Shown here piece after piece: positions 1 to 12,104 of a DNA stretch of 64,000 nt. The notes beneath the pieces were generated by a model that did not search any database, had not been told where the DNA came from, and saw nothing but the letters and a program-made list of their open reading frames with translations. The stretch is from Serilophus lunatus. Its lineage: Eukaryota; Chordata; Aves; Passeriformes; Eurylaimidae. Within the stretch, counting starts at the first letter, position 1. Each line of letters starts with the position of its first letter. Made by a program: the position numbers and the translations under genes. The stretch lies in contig VXBA01004389.1 of the NCBI GenBank assembly GCA_013399895.1, positions 186,001-250,000 of the forward strand, read 5' to 3'.

Positions 1-3000
1 AAATAAATACATGAACAAAAATGTGTGTACCTAAGAGGAGGACTATATTATTTTGTTGATTTGGCCAGCTGAGCAGTGCAAAGAGAATTGATAAATAGTG
101 GTCTATTTCTATTCATCAGCTGTTTTTTCAAGCCATGAAATACCAAAATCCCTCTAGTGCTTCTTAGTAATGGAATAGGACTTCATATGCATCGCATTAT
201 GTTTAAAGATTGATTTAGAAACATTCACCTGGTTTAATTTTGTGTCTCCTCTTTGCACCTCCTCACAGGATTCAGCATGAATGGGGACAAGGATGTAAAG
301 ACTTGAGAAAAAAGAAATGGAGATAAATCTAGAGGCTTTGAATAGATGGGAATTATGTCAAAGTAAACAAAGTTTTATAGACTTATTTATGTGTTATCTG
401 CTGATTTTCCGTTCAATAAAAACTGTAGGCAATCTGATCAATTTGCTAATTTTTAGAATTAAGTTCTCTGAATGAGTTCCTCATATTCAATGAATTCAAT
501 GTTCTGCATACCTATATCTCTTTAGAATGAGTCAAATTACTAAGAATTGAATGGTGACAGTGGGGCTGTAACGCAGGGTCTCCTTTTTGAGAGAGGCAAA
601 AGTCTCTTCCACTTGAGTTGGATGCACTGAGGAGTCTGGGTATAACTGTATCCTGTTGCTTTTCCTTTATTCGCCAGCCAACAGCAGTGATTTATGTTAT
701 TTTTCATTTCCTTTTGTTGCTAAGAAGGAAAACCCTGACTACCCAAAAGGAATGCTTTTTAGGCTTTGCATCTTTCTAGTTTTGCTCTTCCTATATTTGA
801 TGTACTGTTGTGGTGTAATCTGATAGCATCCTTGCATTTCTGATGAGGAGCCAGAGCTCTCAGCTGTTTTTCAAATTGGCAAGCACTGAGTAACTTGTAG
901 AGAGAGTGAAGTGCTTGTTCTTGCTTACATGATTCATTGTTATTTTTCCCAGTCATTATGAATTGAAATAAGCCATCTGTTATAATAACAGTGCACCTTT
1001 CACCAAGATGTGTGGCTTTAACTAGGAACAGAAGCAAATGTCACATAAAAATGAGTTTGGGGATCCACATATACATCCAAATTAGATAGCTCAATAATAG
1101 CAGCAATGGATACATACATTTCTGTGGGAATATTTACTCCTGTTTTCAAAGTGAGACACAGTAGGCTGATACCATTTGAAATTGATAAAAGCAATCCATT
1201 TTCTTGAAAAGAATACATTTCATTCACTTTCTTTTGATATTAAATCTCTGACTAACAAGGCAAGTACATCTGAAAGTGAATAACAAGTACGTTTTTCTTT
1301 ATCCTTTTAGGTCAATATAAAAGTAAATTCCCAATCAGCTTTACAGAAACTGAAAAGCACTAAGAATATCTTAAGCCTTATGACCTGGTAATGTTTAGGG
1401 GTTTTTTCAATTACAAGTTAAAAGTAATCTACAAGTCAAATGACTGTGTCTGTGGGAACAAATCTTAACTCTCCTGCAGAGCTCAGTTGATGGTTTAGTC
1501 TTTGGGGTTTTTTTTCTTGCTGCCTTGTCTGTTCCTTAAAATGTCTCCTCTTGACACTAAAATAGGACTAAGAATTTTATCACTCTGGTACTTATTCTCA
1601 CCTTTTATAATATTTACATGACCATATTTTATAAGAAAAAATTGAAAATGTGCTCTAAGGATGTAATTTTCACAAGTACCATTAGCTGTTGCAATGCTGT
1701 ATCCTGTATATCGAATTTCTGTTTTCCTATTGTTGCTTTTTGCCTATCCTCGCCCTTTTTCTACAGACTCAAATACAATCTCTTTAGGTCAGAATCAGCA
1801 TTTGTTCTGGATTCATGAAGCATCAAATATGGAGAGGATGGGGTTTTTAATTGGTGTGGGAATTCACACACCAATAAATAGATGATATGAAGCAGTTGGG
1901 TCAAAAAACACAATGCAACTGGCAGACCATCCAACTCATCTCTGCAAGGTGTAACGCAAGGGCCGAATGGATATAACATGAATTTAAAATCTTAAAATAT
2001 TGTAGTCAGGGTCAAGAAGGTGAGGCCCTGTTGAAGTCCTGAAGAAAACTTGGGGTTTTTTACCTCGTTTCAATCATGGCCTCTAGAGCATTAGAGAAGA
2101 TGGTATGGGGCCAATTCCTTCCTCTAGGTAAGAGAATATTAATCCATGCCTTTCTCATTTCTTGAGTAGGATAAAGCATGAAACTAAATTTCCAACTACA
2201 GTTATGTTATCATATGTAAATATTCCCTAAATAATATACAAAAGATTATGACAAAATTTTGCAATAGAGCCAGTAAGCAGAGGTGGTTAAACATAACATT
2301 TATGTTTTCTCTCTTGTCTTTGTAATTGTCATTTTAATCAATGGGAGTTTTTACCTTGCATTCACTGGGAGAAAAAGTTGGAGTTTTACTCTTCCCTAGC
2401 ACCTTTAGGTTTTGGATGTTTTTTGAGTAATGAATTCAGCAGTTCTGTTTTTATTCTTGCCAAACAGCAGATGACAACATGATTTCAGTAGTAGGAGATA
2501 GTTTTTGTCACAAGCTACAGCTGGAATCTGAATGCTGTTCTGTGGGAAAGATTGAGCTGCAAGCTAAAGAAGAGCTCTGGATCCTTATCAAGTTATGCCA
2601 GATCTTTCTGTTAACTTTTTAAAAAGTATTATCATTTATTATATAACATCTGCAAAGATTCACTTTACGGTTCTCATTTACAGATGCTTCTTTACTACCA
2701 AAGTTTGGCTTGATAAATCAAGTAAGGGCTTTCTTTCTCAGTGTTCTGCTTGGGAATTAGAAATATTATTTGAGTGGAGTATTGAAAGGAGAGAACCACT
2801 CAGAGCACACACAAACCCGAAACACTCAGACATGGTGACCCATCTAATAAATAACAAGCCAGCCTTGAAGACCCATAACCAAATTCTGGTCCTGAGGTTG
2901 AAAGCGGACTATAGGGGTTATTGTCAGTTTTAGGGCTTCTCTTCAGATGCTGCTGGCATAGGTTAACCTCAAAATATATATATCAGTTATTCCTCAAATG

Positions 3001-4819
3001 TGTACATCTGCACATACACATATTCCATGGCTTCCAGATCCACAGAAGTTAATGGAAACCCTTGGAATGGAAAGGGTACCTTAACAGGGCATTGCTGATG
3101 TACCTCATTGTTAGCTGTCATGCCATTATATTATCCATTCATCTTTTATCCTTGTTCAGCTCCAGTAATAATGTGTTATCTAAGACTCCTGACTCTTAAT
3201 TAAATATCATCTGCTATTCTTCACCCCACTGTGTTACGTCCTGCCGTGACTTTTCTGTCAGTCAGCTCTTCCCTGTTATATGATACAAGGTGGGAGAGCA
3301 CAGGAGTTAATGTAATTATTTACATATGGTAATACAGTGTATAGCAGAGAATTAGTAAAACAGTTTGCAGCATTCCAGAAGCTAAAAAGAAATTAGGCAT
3401 CATCTCATCACTTATATTCTAACTGAAGTATGATACATTTAACTTTATACTTCTTGCACAATTCCGATGTGGCTTTTCTTTCTTCCTTTGAGAACAATGT
3501 GCAATCAGGGTGGATTTGTAAGAACTCAGAGATGGTAGACATAAAAATTATTACTTTAGAGGGGTTTTTTTTGAGTTTCATGTCTTCTTTTTATGAAACC
3601 AGGTGTATAGAATTATCTCCCCTTGTGGTTTCACCCCTTTTGATGCTTTGCATTTCTCCAAATTGGTCGCATTGCAGGCCCAGAGCAATAATAAAGTATG
3701 GTTACCCTTTGAAAATAGCTGCAAGCATTAAGTACACTATGGAGAATCCAGATCTACTGAAGTAAGAGGGGAGAAATGACTTCACCTGCAGGAGAGTAGA
3801 ATACCACCCACAGAGGGGCCTGATTGCCAGAGAAGAATGGGCACCTGCTGTCTGAAAATCACTGTGGTCTCTGATATCTAACACTAGTCAGTCAAAAAGC
3901 AAGACCCTGAAATACCTAGTGGAGACTGAAAAAGCCAGCTCCTTAGGTCGTGCAGAATGGTGTCCTCTGAGAGCATGCACAAAACGGTAATTAGACCAGC
4001 TGAGGAACTAGATTCAGGATTTTGCATGTACAATATATGCTCTGTTTTCTTTATATTTAAGGCTATACCTTTGAGGAATCATTGATTAGGAATATAAATA
4101 TTTATGCACAATAATAATTTTAATAGGCAATTACATTCATTATTTAAATATTTGCATAATTGCTCAGTTCACAAACATAAGCACTAAAGAGGAGCATCTG
4201 ATAATATTATACCATTATTCCTAATAACACCTTATCCAAAGACAAATTAATGTTCTTTCTGATACTGTTAATTTAAGAATCCATCAGATTACAACTGCAA
4301 AGATAGAGACACAGCATCTCAATGAAAGTTGTAATGGAAGGAGAGCTTAGTATGTTCTTATCTGTTACAAGCCCCAGGCAATAGAGTGAAGAACAGATAG
4401 AAGAAGCAGCCAGTAGTCTTTTTGTGCTCTTTTCCAAATGCAGGACTGTATGCAGGTAGAAACATATTCTATGTCTGACTTTGTATTAAGGGTAATGCTT
4501 TAGTAAGTACTTAAGCAGAGAAAATGGAAAAAAAATGTATTCTGCTCACTTTGAAAGTCTAAATGACAGTATCTTAGTATGGCAGATGTGATTTAGGTCA
4601 GGATGAAATTTACACTAACTTAGATATGATGAGAAAACATCAGGAGCAATTTGATCCCCTGCTGTCCCTCAGCTGGGGGGACAAATGAGTAAGAATCCCA
4701 GATAGCTTCTCAAATCAGTGAAAATATCAAGATTATAGTCTCAAGCCATCCTGGGGTTGCTCCAGTCTCAGGTGCGAGACAGAATCTGTCTCACTAGTTT
4801 GTTCAAGTTTGGAGTGACA
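1..4819. other. Unique A/T-rich non-coding DNA, no gene seen
   Basis: I see no recognisable exon, RNA gene or transposon here. The open frames are at most about 112 codons (2595-2933 and 3430-3765 on the + strand), show no family motif, and fit chance expectation at this base composition. Short A/T-rich runs occur, such as the TA run near 2970. Diverged repeats or short regulatory elements could be missed without alignment. Confidence 0.7.
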
Positions 4820-5051
4820 CAGAATAGTAGAACAGTTTGAGCTGGAAGGGCCTTTAAAGGTCATCTGCTTCAACCCCTCTGCAATAACTGGGGACATCTT
4901 CAACTGAATCAGAAAGCTCAGGGCTCTGTCCAAAATTACCTTAAATTGTTCCAGCCACGGGGCATCCACACCTCTCTGGGAAACCTATGCCAGTGACCAA
5001 CACTCCCACTGTAAAAAATTTCACCTTTAATTTTAGTTTAGTCTCTATTAA

Positions 5052-5079
5052 CTTAAAACCATTACCTTAAAACCATTAC
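5052..5079. repeat. 14-bp perfect tandem duplication inside the CR1
   Basis: The unit 'cttaaaaccattac' occurs at 5052-5065 and again at 5066-5079. The CR1 3' UTR normally has this phrase once, so the duplication arose in this copy or its lineage, probably by replication slippage. Confidence 0.9.
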
Positions 5080-5142
5080 CCCTTCTTGTATCATAACAGG
5101 ACCTACTTAAAGGTTTGTACCAGTTTTACTTAGAAGCCCCCT

Positions 5143-5379
5143 TTAAGTACTAGGAGGCTGCAATAAGGTCTCCCTGGAGCCTTCTCTTATCCTGACTGAG
5201 CAATTCCAAGTCCTCAGCCTGTCCTTGTTATGTGAGGTGCTCCAGCCCCTGATCGTTTCCATGTCTCTCCTCTGGATCCTCTCTATCAGGCCCATGTCTT
5301 TCATTTCCTGAGGACCCAAGAGCTGGATGCAGTAGTCCAGGTGGGGTCTCAAGAGTGGAGTAGAGGGGCAGAGTCGCAT
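5143..5379 (-). pseudogene. Remnant of CR1 ORF2 (reverse transcriptase C-terminal region)
   Basis: The 78-codon minus-strand frame lies inside the CR1 copy and keeps the thumb/C-terminal wording of CR1 reverse transcriptase. 'LLRPHLDYCIQLLGPQ' at residues 9-24 corresponds to the family's 'vRPHLEYCvQfwaPq', followed by 'LIERIQRRDMETIRG' for the usual 'LLERVQRRATkmIrG'. The Met at 5379 is incidental and not a true start. The palm domain with its catalytic aspartates is absent because the element is truncated. In life the enzyme would copy CR1 RNA at the target site. This copy is inactive: it lacks the endonuclease and palm and has diverged at the end of the frame. Confidence 0.85.
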
Positions 5380-5660
5380 TCCTCAAACTGCTGGTCACTC
5401 TGCTTTTAACACAATCCAGGATAAGATTGTCTTCCTGGGCTGCAAGTACTCATTACTCAGCGATTCTTACTGGGTGCCTTCCAATTCAGGCTCTTCAATG
5501 ATTCTTTGCCCAGCTTTTTATCCACCAGTACCCCCAAGTCTGTCTCATCAAGTCTGTTTTCAATTCCTTCACCCCTCTGGCTGTATTGGCACCAGGTGCA
5601 GCACTTTGCAGTTGCTCGTTTTGTACCTCATGAGTGCACTGGTACCACACAGTAGACCTG

Positions 5661-7691
5661 ACTTAAAGTAATTAAAGGACCATCTTTTCTGCAGATTTAG
5701 GAACCTATCAAGAGTGCCCTGGCTGAGTACCACTCAGCAGTAAGGGGCTCTCTGCAGCCAGAGAAGCTCTGCTTGTAGTGCCCTGAAAGGTGATGCAGTA
5801 CCTGGTGAATGGGTGAGTTCTTTAACAAGACCTGATCTATTGGATCAGGTCACTATATTTTTCACACCATAGGACTTGAGTATATATTAATGGTAATGGA
5901 TTCCCCTGTTGTATAATTTCATCTTCTTAAGCTTGATTGTGTCATGTGTTGGATTAATAAATATCAAAACTGGGATAATGACAGAATTAACATTGCCAAT
6001 TTATGTCAGAATGAATATTGCCCTGAAAAGAGTCCAAAGCAAACAATTTATGCTGTGTTCAGAGACCTGTCAGAAAGAGGTTGGAATGTGCATTAGTCCT
6101 TAACAGAAGTGACTGCAGAGTTTATCCATCATAGTCTAGTCCAGGGATGCTGAAGTCACAAGAATTTATGGAAAGGGAAGAAGGGGCCTATAGGCATTCA
6201 TGAGCAGAGTCAGGGATCCATTTTTCAGTGGAGGAAATACAGTCACTTAAACTAGGAAAACAAGCAATAAACAAAACCAGGCAGTGACAGCTATTAAAGT
6301 TCTGAATCATTACCATTTTGATTCATTGCCATTCTGAATGCAGAATAAATAAGTAATATTTAGTATGCAGAATAACTAATATGTAGATATTTGTGGGCTT
6401 TATCAGTAAGGGTGAAGCTGAGGAACAGCATCTTGGTTCTGAGCCATGCAAGATATGACAGGAGACACTGGGCGAAATCCCAGCCCAAATGAAATTAATG
6501 AGATCTCTACCAATGATTTTGGTTGGCTGAGGATTTACTGCCTTATTTCCACCAATATTTCTGCACTGTAATTTAGTTTCTCAGCAATCTAATACACTTA
6601 TTGGAGCTCATCTTGTCACATTTGCGTAGGATGGCCACTCTGTACTCAGAGTAAAGTCAAAAGAGTGTTGAAAAATATGAAGCATTCTTACACGTTAAAT
6701 AGCTTCTTAGGGCTAAAGAACTAAAGCTAGACCAGAGAATTTATCTGCAGTCTAGCCTTACTGAGAAGTTACCATCATCTGTTTCAAATGTTGGCATAAC
6801 CATACATCTCCTCCTCCTTTTAGTTCAGATTTGTAAATGCAATGAAATCCTCCAGGGTTTTTTTTTCTAAGAAAGGAGAATTACTATACTTTCATGGTGG
6901 TGTAATTGCTCTATAATAGCTAATAATTATACATCTGCAATATCATAAGTACTGTGTTATAAAACCCAGTGCAAACAATTAGATCCTCTGTTATATCTCA
7001 GAAAATTATTTCAGAAATGGGATAAGGTTCAGTCAGTCGTGTAGACAGATGCTATTTTGCATTTGGTAGTGTACTGTAGAAGCTTATGTAATGTAGTTTA
7101 TCTAACCCTCTGTCAAAAACACTGTAAAAGCTACCTGTAACTTTGACAAAAAATCCCAAAGAATAATAGTGAGAAGAAAATTGAATAGGGGGAAAGCAGA
7201 ATTCCTTGAAAAAGAGAAGGCACTTATGCATCTGCTTGTGTCTTTTGTGCTTTATGTTTCATTACTGAAATTTGAGCCTCACTGTCTTTTGAGGGCTCTG
7301 GAAACTGAAACTGAAGCAAGCAGCAACTATGCAATGTGCTGCATGCTCAGATCCTGGACTACATTGGTCTTTTATTAAAAACATTGAATTGAAGTGTAGC
7401 TTTTAACAAACAGACTTTTTAAAAATTATACATTTCTTTTGGGAAGGGTCAGGATTATGAAAAGGGCCCCACATTCAGTGCAGTGCTAAAGGCTTCCCTA
7501 TACTGATGGCTGTTGTGCCAAAATGGATACACCATAGACTCCTGATGGTAAATCCTATGTACCAGCACAATTTAGTTTAAATTCCTTTTTCACATATACA
7601 GAATCTACAACCGGCTGTTGCAGATCCATATTTCCTGGGTCTGGAATGTCCCCCACCCTGGGGTCATGTCAGTTTATATAGACTATTGATT
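5661..7691. other. Unique non-coding DNA with one short hairpin
   Basis: Nothing gene-like is seen. The longest frames are about 65-70 codons with no motif. A 9-bp perfect inverted repeat lies at 5829-5851 and is listed separately. Confidence 0.7.
5829..5851. repeat. Perfect 9-bp inverted repeat with 5-nt loop
   Basis: Arms 'gacctgatc' (5829-5837) and 'gatcaggtc' (5843-5851) are exact reverse complements around the loop 'tattg'. It could form a small hairpin in RNA or single-stranded DNA. There is no following T-run or coding context, and one such stem in 64 kb may be chance. Confidence 0.85.
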
Positions 7692-7820
7692 TATAGAATA
7701 GTTTAGCTTGAAAGGGACCTTTAAATGTCATCTAGTCCAACTCCCCTGCAATAAGCAGGTACATCTACTAGATCAGGTTGCTCAGGGCCCCAGAATCTCC
7801 AGAATTTCAAGAGTAAAGTC
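7692..7820 (-). mobile_element. CR1 LINE 3'-end fragment
   Basis: Begins with 'tatagaatagtttagcttga' and 'aagggacctttaaatgtcat', followed by 'ctagtccaactcccctgcaa' and 'gatcaggttgctcagggccc'. This is the standard avian CR1 3' UTR seen in reverse complement. Similarity fades after about 7800, so the 5' edge is approximate. It is a heavily 5'-truncated insertion of about 110-130 bp in the same orientation as the copy 2 kb upstream. Confidence 0.9.
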
Positions 7821-10800
7821 TTCCCCTGGAAGTTGGTTCATCTCCATTACTGTTTCTCTGTAGCACTTCTTCCTTGTATTTATAGAAGCAGAGCAGCTTC
7901 TAGCAAATAGTCACAAAGGTAAACAAGATTTTATGTGACAAAATATTTTTTCCTATAGTTAGCATTTGACAATTTGAACATAATTATGATCTGGCATCTC
8001 CTGCAACAGTTATTCTCAGTAGGGTATGGCACACAGGGCAAGACAAGAAAGCCTGCCTATGGAAAAAGAGACACATTGCTTTCAGCTCTTCTGTTCACGT
8101 TGTGCAGAGTGTTAGGAACAGGGTTGGATTTTGTTTTCTTCATTTATTATCCTTTGCTGGCAGCCAAAAATAGTGGTCAGACCTGAAATACAATGGGAGC
8201 TTAGAAATAAAAACTTTGTAATGAAGAAGGACTGTAGAAAAAGGATGGAGGTGAATGTATTATGTGAGTGAACTTGAAAAGGATGGACAGAATCTGAACC
8301 TGGATAAGGCTGCCCTGTGAGAAGGATGGAAATGGCAAACACAGTGTAGTGTGTATGCTATCTAGATCAGGTTTTGCTGACACAGTGAGACTGGAAACAC
8401 AGGAGTTGTAATTTTATTCTCAGTTCTATGGGAATGGCATTAGGAAAATGTCACATATTGTTTGAATTACTCCCTGCTTGCAAAATCCCTTACTCTTTGA
8501 AGACTTCTACAAAAAAGAGAATATAGCCTTTATAGGCCTCAGAGGACAGCTGCAGGTTTAGGCTTTATTTTCTCCCTTGCCCTGGAGAAATCTCTTATTG
8601 ACTGTGGATGACAGTTACACTGCAGACCAAAATTTCTCATAAATCATGCTGTGAGTCAAGTGCATGCCTCTCCATTTGTAGCCACCTTCTAAAAGAGCAT
8701 CCTTGGAGGCTGCTGCTCCTACCACAGCCACAGCAAGTGCTGAGCAAAAGCAAGATGCCAAACGAGGGAAACATGACTTCTTGCCTCTGAGGAGGATGGG
8801 TGAGGATAAGAGGCATCTTACACTGAAGATGATTCTTCCCTCTACTAGAAAAGTCAGATACTTCTAGGTCTGTTCCACTTTCTGAGCAGGTGACTTGCAG
8901 TCTGCAGAAAGCAATTGTCTCTAATTTTGATTGAAAGATGAGTAATTTTTCTCTGTGGGTAGTTTTCTTGTCACATGCAAGCTCAAGTCAGATAGACTAT
9001 TCACTGACTCCAAATATACATGCTTTATAAACTGCTCCCTAAAAACTTTTTATATAATGTCATATCTATTAGCATGGAAAGACAAATTCTATCCTCCTAC
9101 AAAGTTTTCCACTGTGAGCCCTTTTGGCTCCCACACAAAAAAAGGTACTCCCTTTTTAAAAAATCATTTTGCTACAAAGTTGATCTTCCAGTGCTGGGAG
9201 TCCTGTAATGCAGTTGGAACATTAACATTACACATTACACCTTGAATTCCTTTAAACAGGCTGATATTAGTATTTGTTGCAGTAGAACCTCTTTGTAAGT
9301 CCCATCTTATCCATAGATCTGACATGCTGAGCCTTGCCTCACCATGTAGGTGGATTTGACATGGCATTTGCCAGGTGAGTTTCTTTTTCTCAGAGTGGTC
9401 TGAACACCAGTTGCTATCAATTTTAGCAGTTTGCAAACTATGCAGCGGACTCGAAGGGGAAGGTTTAGTGTTTGAAAACAGGCCATTTATGGTTCTGCAG
9501 GGTGCATCCTGCCTGGTCTTCATGTGCTATTCAAGGAGGATATAGAGCTCCTGTGTATCCCATGTCACTCCTGCCATGGCAGATGATATGCTTTTCCAGT
9601 ATGGTGCCCACACAACAGCCACTGAATCCAGCCCTGAACATACATCAACTCAGGTCAATGAAGGCAAGTAATAGTTTTCTTTTATGAAATTTGAAAGACT
9701 TCTTTTATGCCCTAAATTAATTATCTATTGGTAACTACATTCTATTCTTGTCTCTACCATTTGCTTTGGCTCATTACTTTATTTCATAACCTCAGAGCAC
9801 TCCCCAGCATTGGCAGATACACATCTTCAGGCTTCATATATCTCAGTGATACAGTTATGCATTTTCTCAGTTAGAACCACAACACCAAAGATATCCTGTA
9901 GAGGCTTTGACAGAGAGAGTTCTGCTCAGTGTGATGGGAGTGGTGCTTATCAGTCACACTCAAGTTCTTATAAAGACAGCCACTGACAATAATTAAAGCT
10001 GACATTCTTAAGACCTTTTATTGCGTTGTTTAAGCCTAATGCTTGTATTCCTATCTTCTCTCCCTATTATTTTTTTGATTTTGAGAAGCTGCTCTAGCCC
10101 ATGTCCAAATGTCTCCACTTTCCTATCCTTCCTTGTTTAAAAGGACTTTATAACCTTCATGTCAGATATGAAGTTATTTGTTTTCTACACCTATACCCCT
10201 GAGTAAGAAAAATATACTAAGGAGAGGGAAATTGAATAGGACACAGAAACAACAAGAAATTGCAATATTGTATTCTCCAACAGTATCTGCCATTATTCAT
10301 TCATTTTTAATTATTTCTCATCTTCATCTTTCTTGAGAACTTGTGAAATTAAATTCTTCAGATATTGAGCTTTTGTCTATTTTTGAAAATCATGCATGGC
10401 AGAACAGAATATATGCTAGTTAGCAAGAATAATCAATCATTTTTCTGTAATTTCACGTCATCATCCATAGTCAGTAACAATGTCTGGCAATGTAATTTTT
10501 TTTTGCAATAAAACTAATTAATATTCACCTCATTATCAGCTGTTCAGATACTCCTACAAACATAATTTGAGACTTTCTAGAAAGCTGGCCATTAAAAGGA
10601 AAAAAAGAAAATGATATGAAATTTAAAAAATGGTATTTGAATACACGAAAGATATGAGTGGAAGCTGGCTTAGAACAACAATTTCCATTAGGAAATAAAT
10701 AAAAGAAAGTCTCCCCTTTTAGGTTGCCCTGATGAATTTCTTCTGGAGAATTAGCAGAGTAGTTTTAGCCAATTGTAACAGCAAATATGACAGAAAAAGG

Positions 10801-11426
10801 AGGAGATAAGCTTAAGATTTTACGACAAGTGTACCTGACTTCACCCTAGAAATGCAACATATTTTCCTAGCAATGTACATCAGTGCTTTGTCTATTGGGT
10901 TATCCAAATCAATATGTGCTGAAATGTCTGAGAAAGTTTTAAAGGCTTTATGACTAATTTTCTCATGCTTCTAAAAGATAAACATTATAAGTATGATGTT
11001 ATTAGTGGCAGGTGACTGGTTGGCAAGACATCTGACAAACTGCAGTTATTTTTCACTTACATTGTGTTTCCTGTAATGATGATTTCGTAATGTTCCAAAC
11101 TTCAACAGAGCTCCACGTAACTGTAAGAAGGATTTCATAAACAAAACAGGAAAAAATATGCAGAAAAATGTTTTTCCATCTTCAATGAAGAATATATGAA
11201 TCACATCACTCAACCCATAGCATAGGATAACAACAAGAATCTGGAAGTGGCTTGCTTGTAACTGATAACCATTCCTTGAGTGACTCACATTTGGTGTCAT
11301 ATTTAGTATTAATGCAATGATCAGTAAGAACCAGTCTGGATCAGTAGGACTGCTTATCCTTAAGGTTATAGAAACAGCTTGTTCAAATAACTTGTGTATA
11401 TTTAGCACCTCTGTTGTTACTTATAC

Positions 11427-11447
11427 AGCAACAACAACAAAAAAACC
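11427..11447. repeat. Short (CAA)n / A-rich simple repeat
   Basis: 'cagcaacaacaacaaaaaaa' is a short, impure CAA microsatellite. No function is implied. Confidence 0.8.
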
Positions 11448-12083
11448 CAACCACTGACACCCAGTGTCATAGTCAAAAATCAAATTTTACTGTTCTGAGG
11501 GCTACATTCTTCTTCTTATGTTTTCAATATGTTAAGAATTCTAGAGCTCTCAGCTCTGAAGAAAGTATGTCTCACATTGAAATCATCCTGGGTATTTATG
11601 GGCTTTGAAATAATCATGAAAATTTTCACAGACCTTTTGCCCAACAACAAAAAGTTTGGGTAATAAGTGGTCGACACTGTTTTTGTGAGAGTGTTTTGTT
11701 TACCATCTCAAAATGTGAGTATATGTGTCTGTATATGTAAACGCAGAGGTAACTGATTTTCAGAATTCTTCCACATATCATGGCTTTAAAAGCATTTTGA
11801 TTGCCATTGATTTTTAAGCATTTGAGGAATATGTATGTTCAAGATTCATGTGGCAGAAAGTGTGTGTTGCTTGTAAAAAGTCCATAGGAACTATGGCCAC
11901 TTTCTCTCCTGTAGTAAACTGATGGAGTTCTGTTATCTTCCATATGTCAAACAGAAGGGAATTCAGTGTGGCGTCCTTCATACCTAAAGATTAAGATTTT
12001 TCAAATGGGAATAATCTTTATATTGTTTTCTCTTATTAATCTAAAGAAAGCAGAAATGAGAGTCTCTCATATGACCAAACTGC

Positions 12084-12104
12084 TTAATCTAATACTTAGA
12101 TTAA
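12084..12104. repeat. 8-bp inverted repeat with 5-nt loop
   Basis: Arms 'ttaatcta' (12084-12091) and 'tagattaa' (12097-12104) pair exactly around 'atact'. The stem is A/T-rich and weak, and probably fortuitous. Confidence 0.7.

Larger units (their letters stand above)
4820..5660 (-). mobile_element. CR1 LINE fragment, 3' end plus end of reverse-transcriptase ORF
   Basis: Read on the + strand this is the reverse complement of an avian CR1. It starts near the CR1 3' end (a decayed 'agaatagtag...gctggaaggg cctttaaagg tcatctg' block). It continues through the 3' UTR wording ('ggggcatcca cacctctctg gg', 'aaaaccattacccc'). It then enters the end of ORF2 ('gagctggatgcagtagtcca', 'gtggggtctcaagagtggag', 'ctgggctgcaagta'). 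About 840 bp remain of an element that is about 4.5 kb when complete, so it is 5' truncated, as most CR1 copies are. The edge at the 5' end (near 5660) is approximate. It is diverged and dead. Confidence 0.93.

Noticed and set aside
2595..2933. 112-codon plus-strand frame
   Set aside because: No motif, ordinary A/T-rich codon content, and of a length expected by chance. No splice or promoter context was seen.
5474..5671. 65-codon plus-strand frame
   Set aside because: It is the antisense shadow of the minus-strand CR1 element.
9164..9523. 119-codon minus-strand frame
   Set aside because: No domain recognised; its composition does not differ from the flanks, and chance explains the length.
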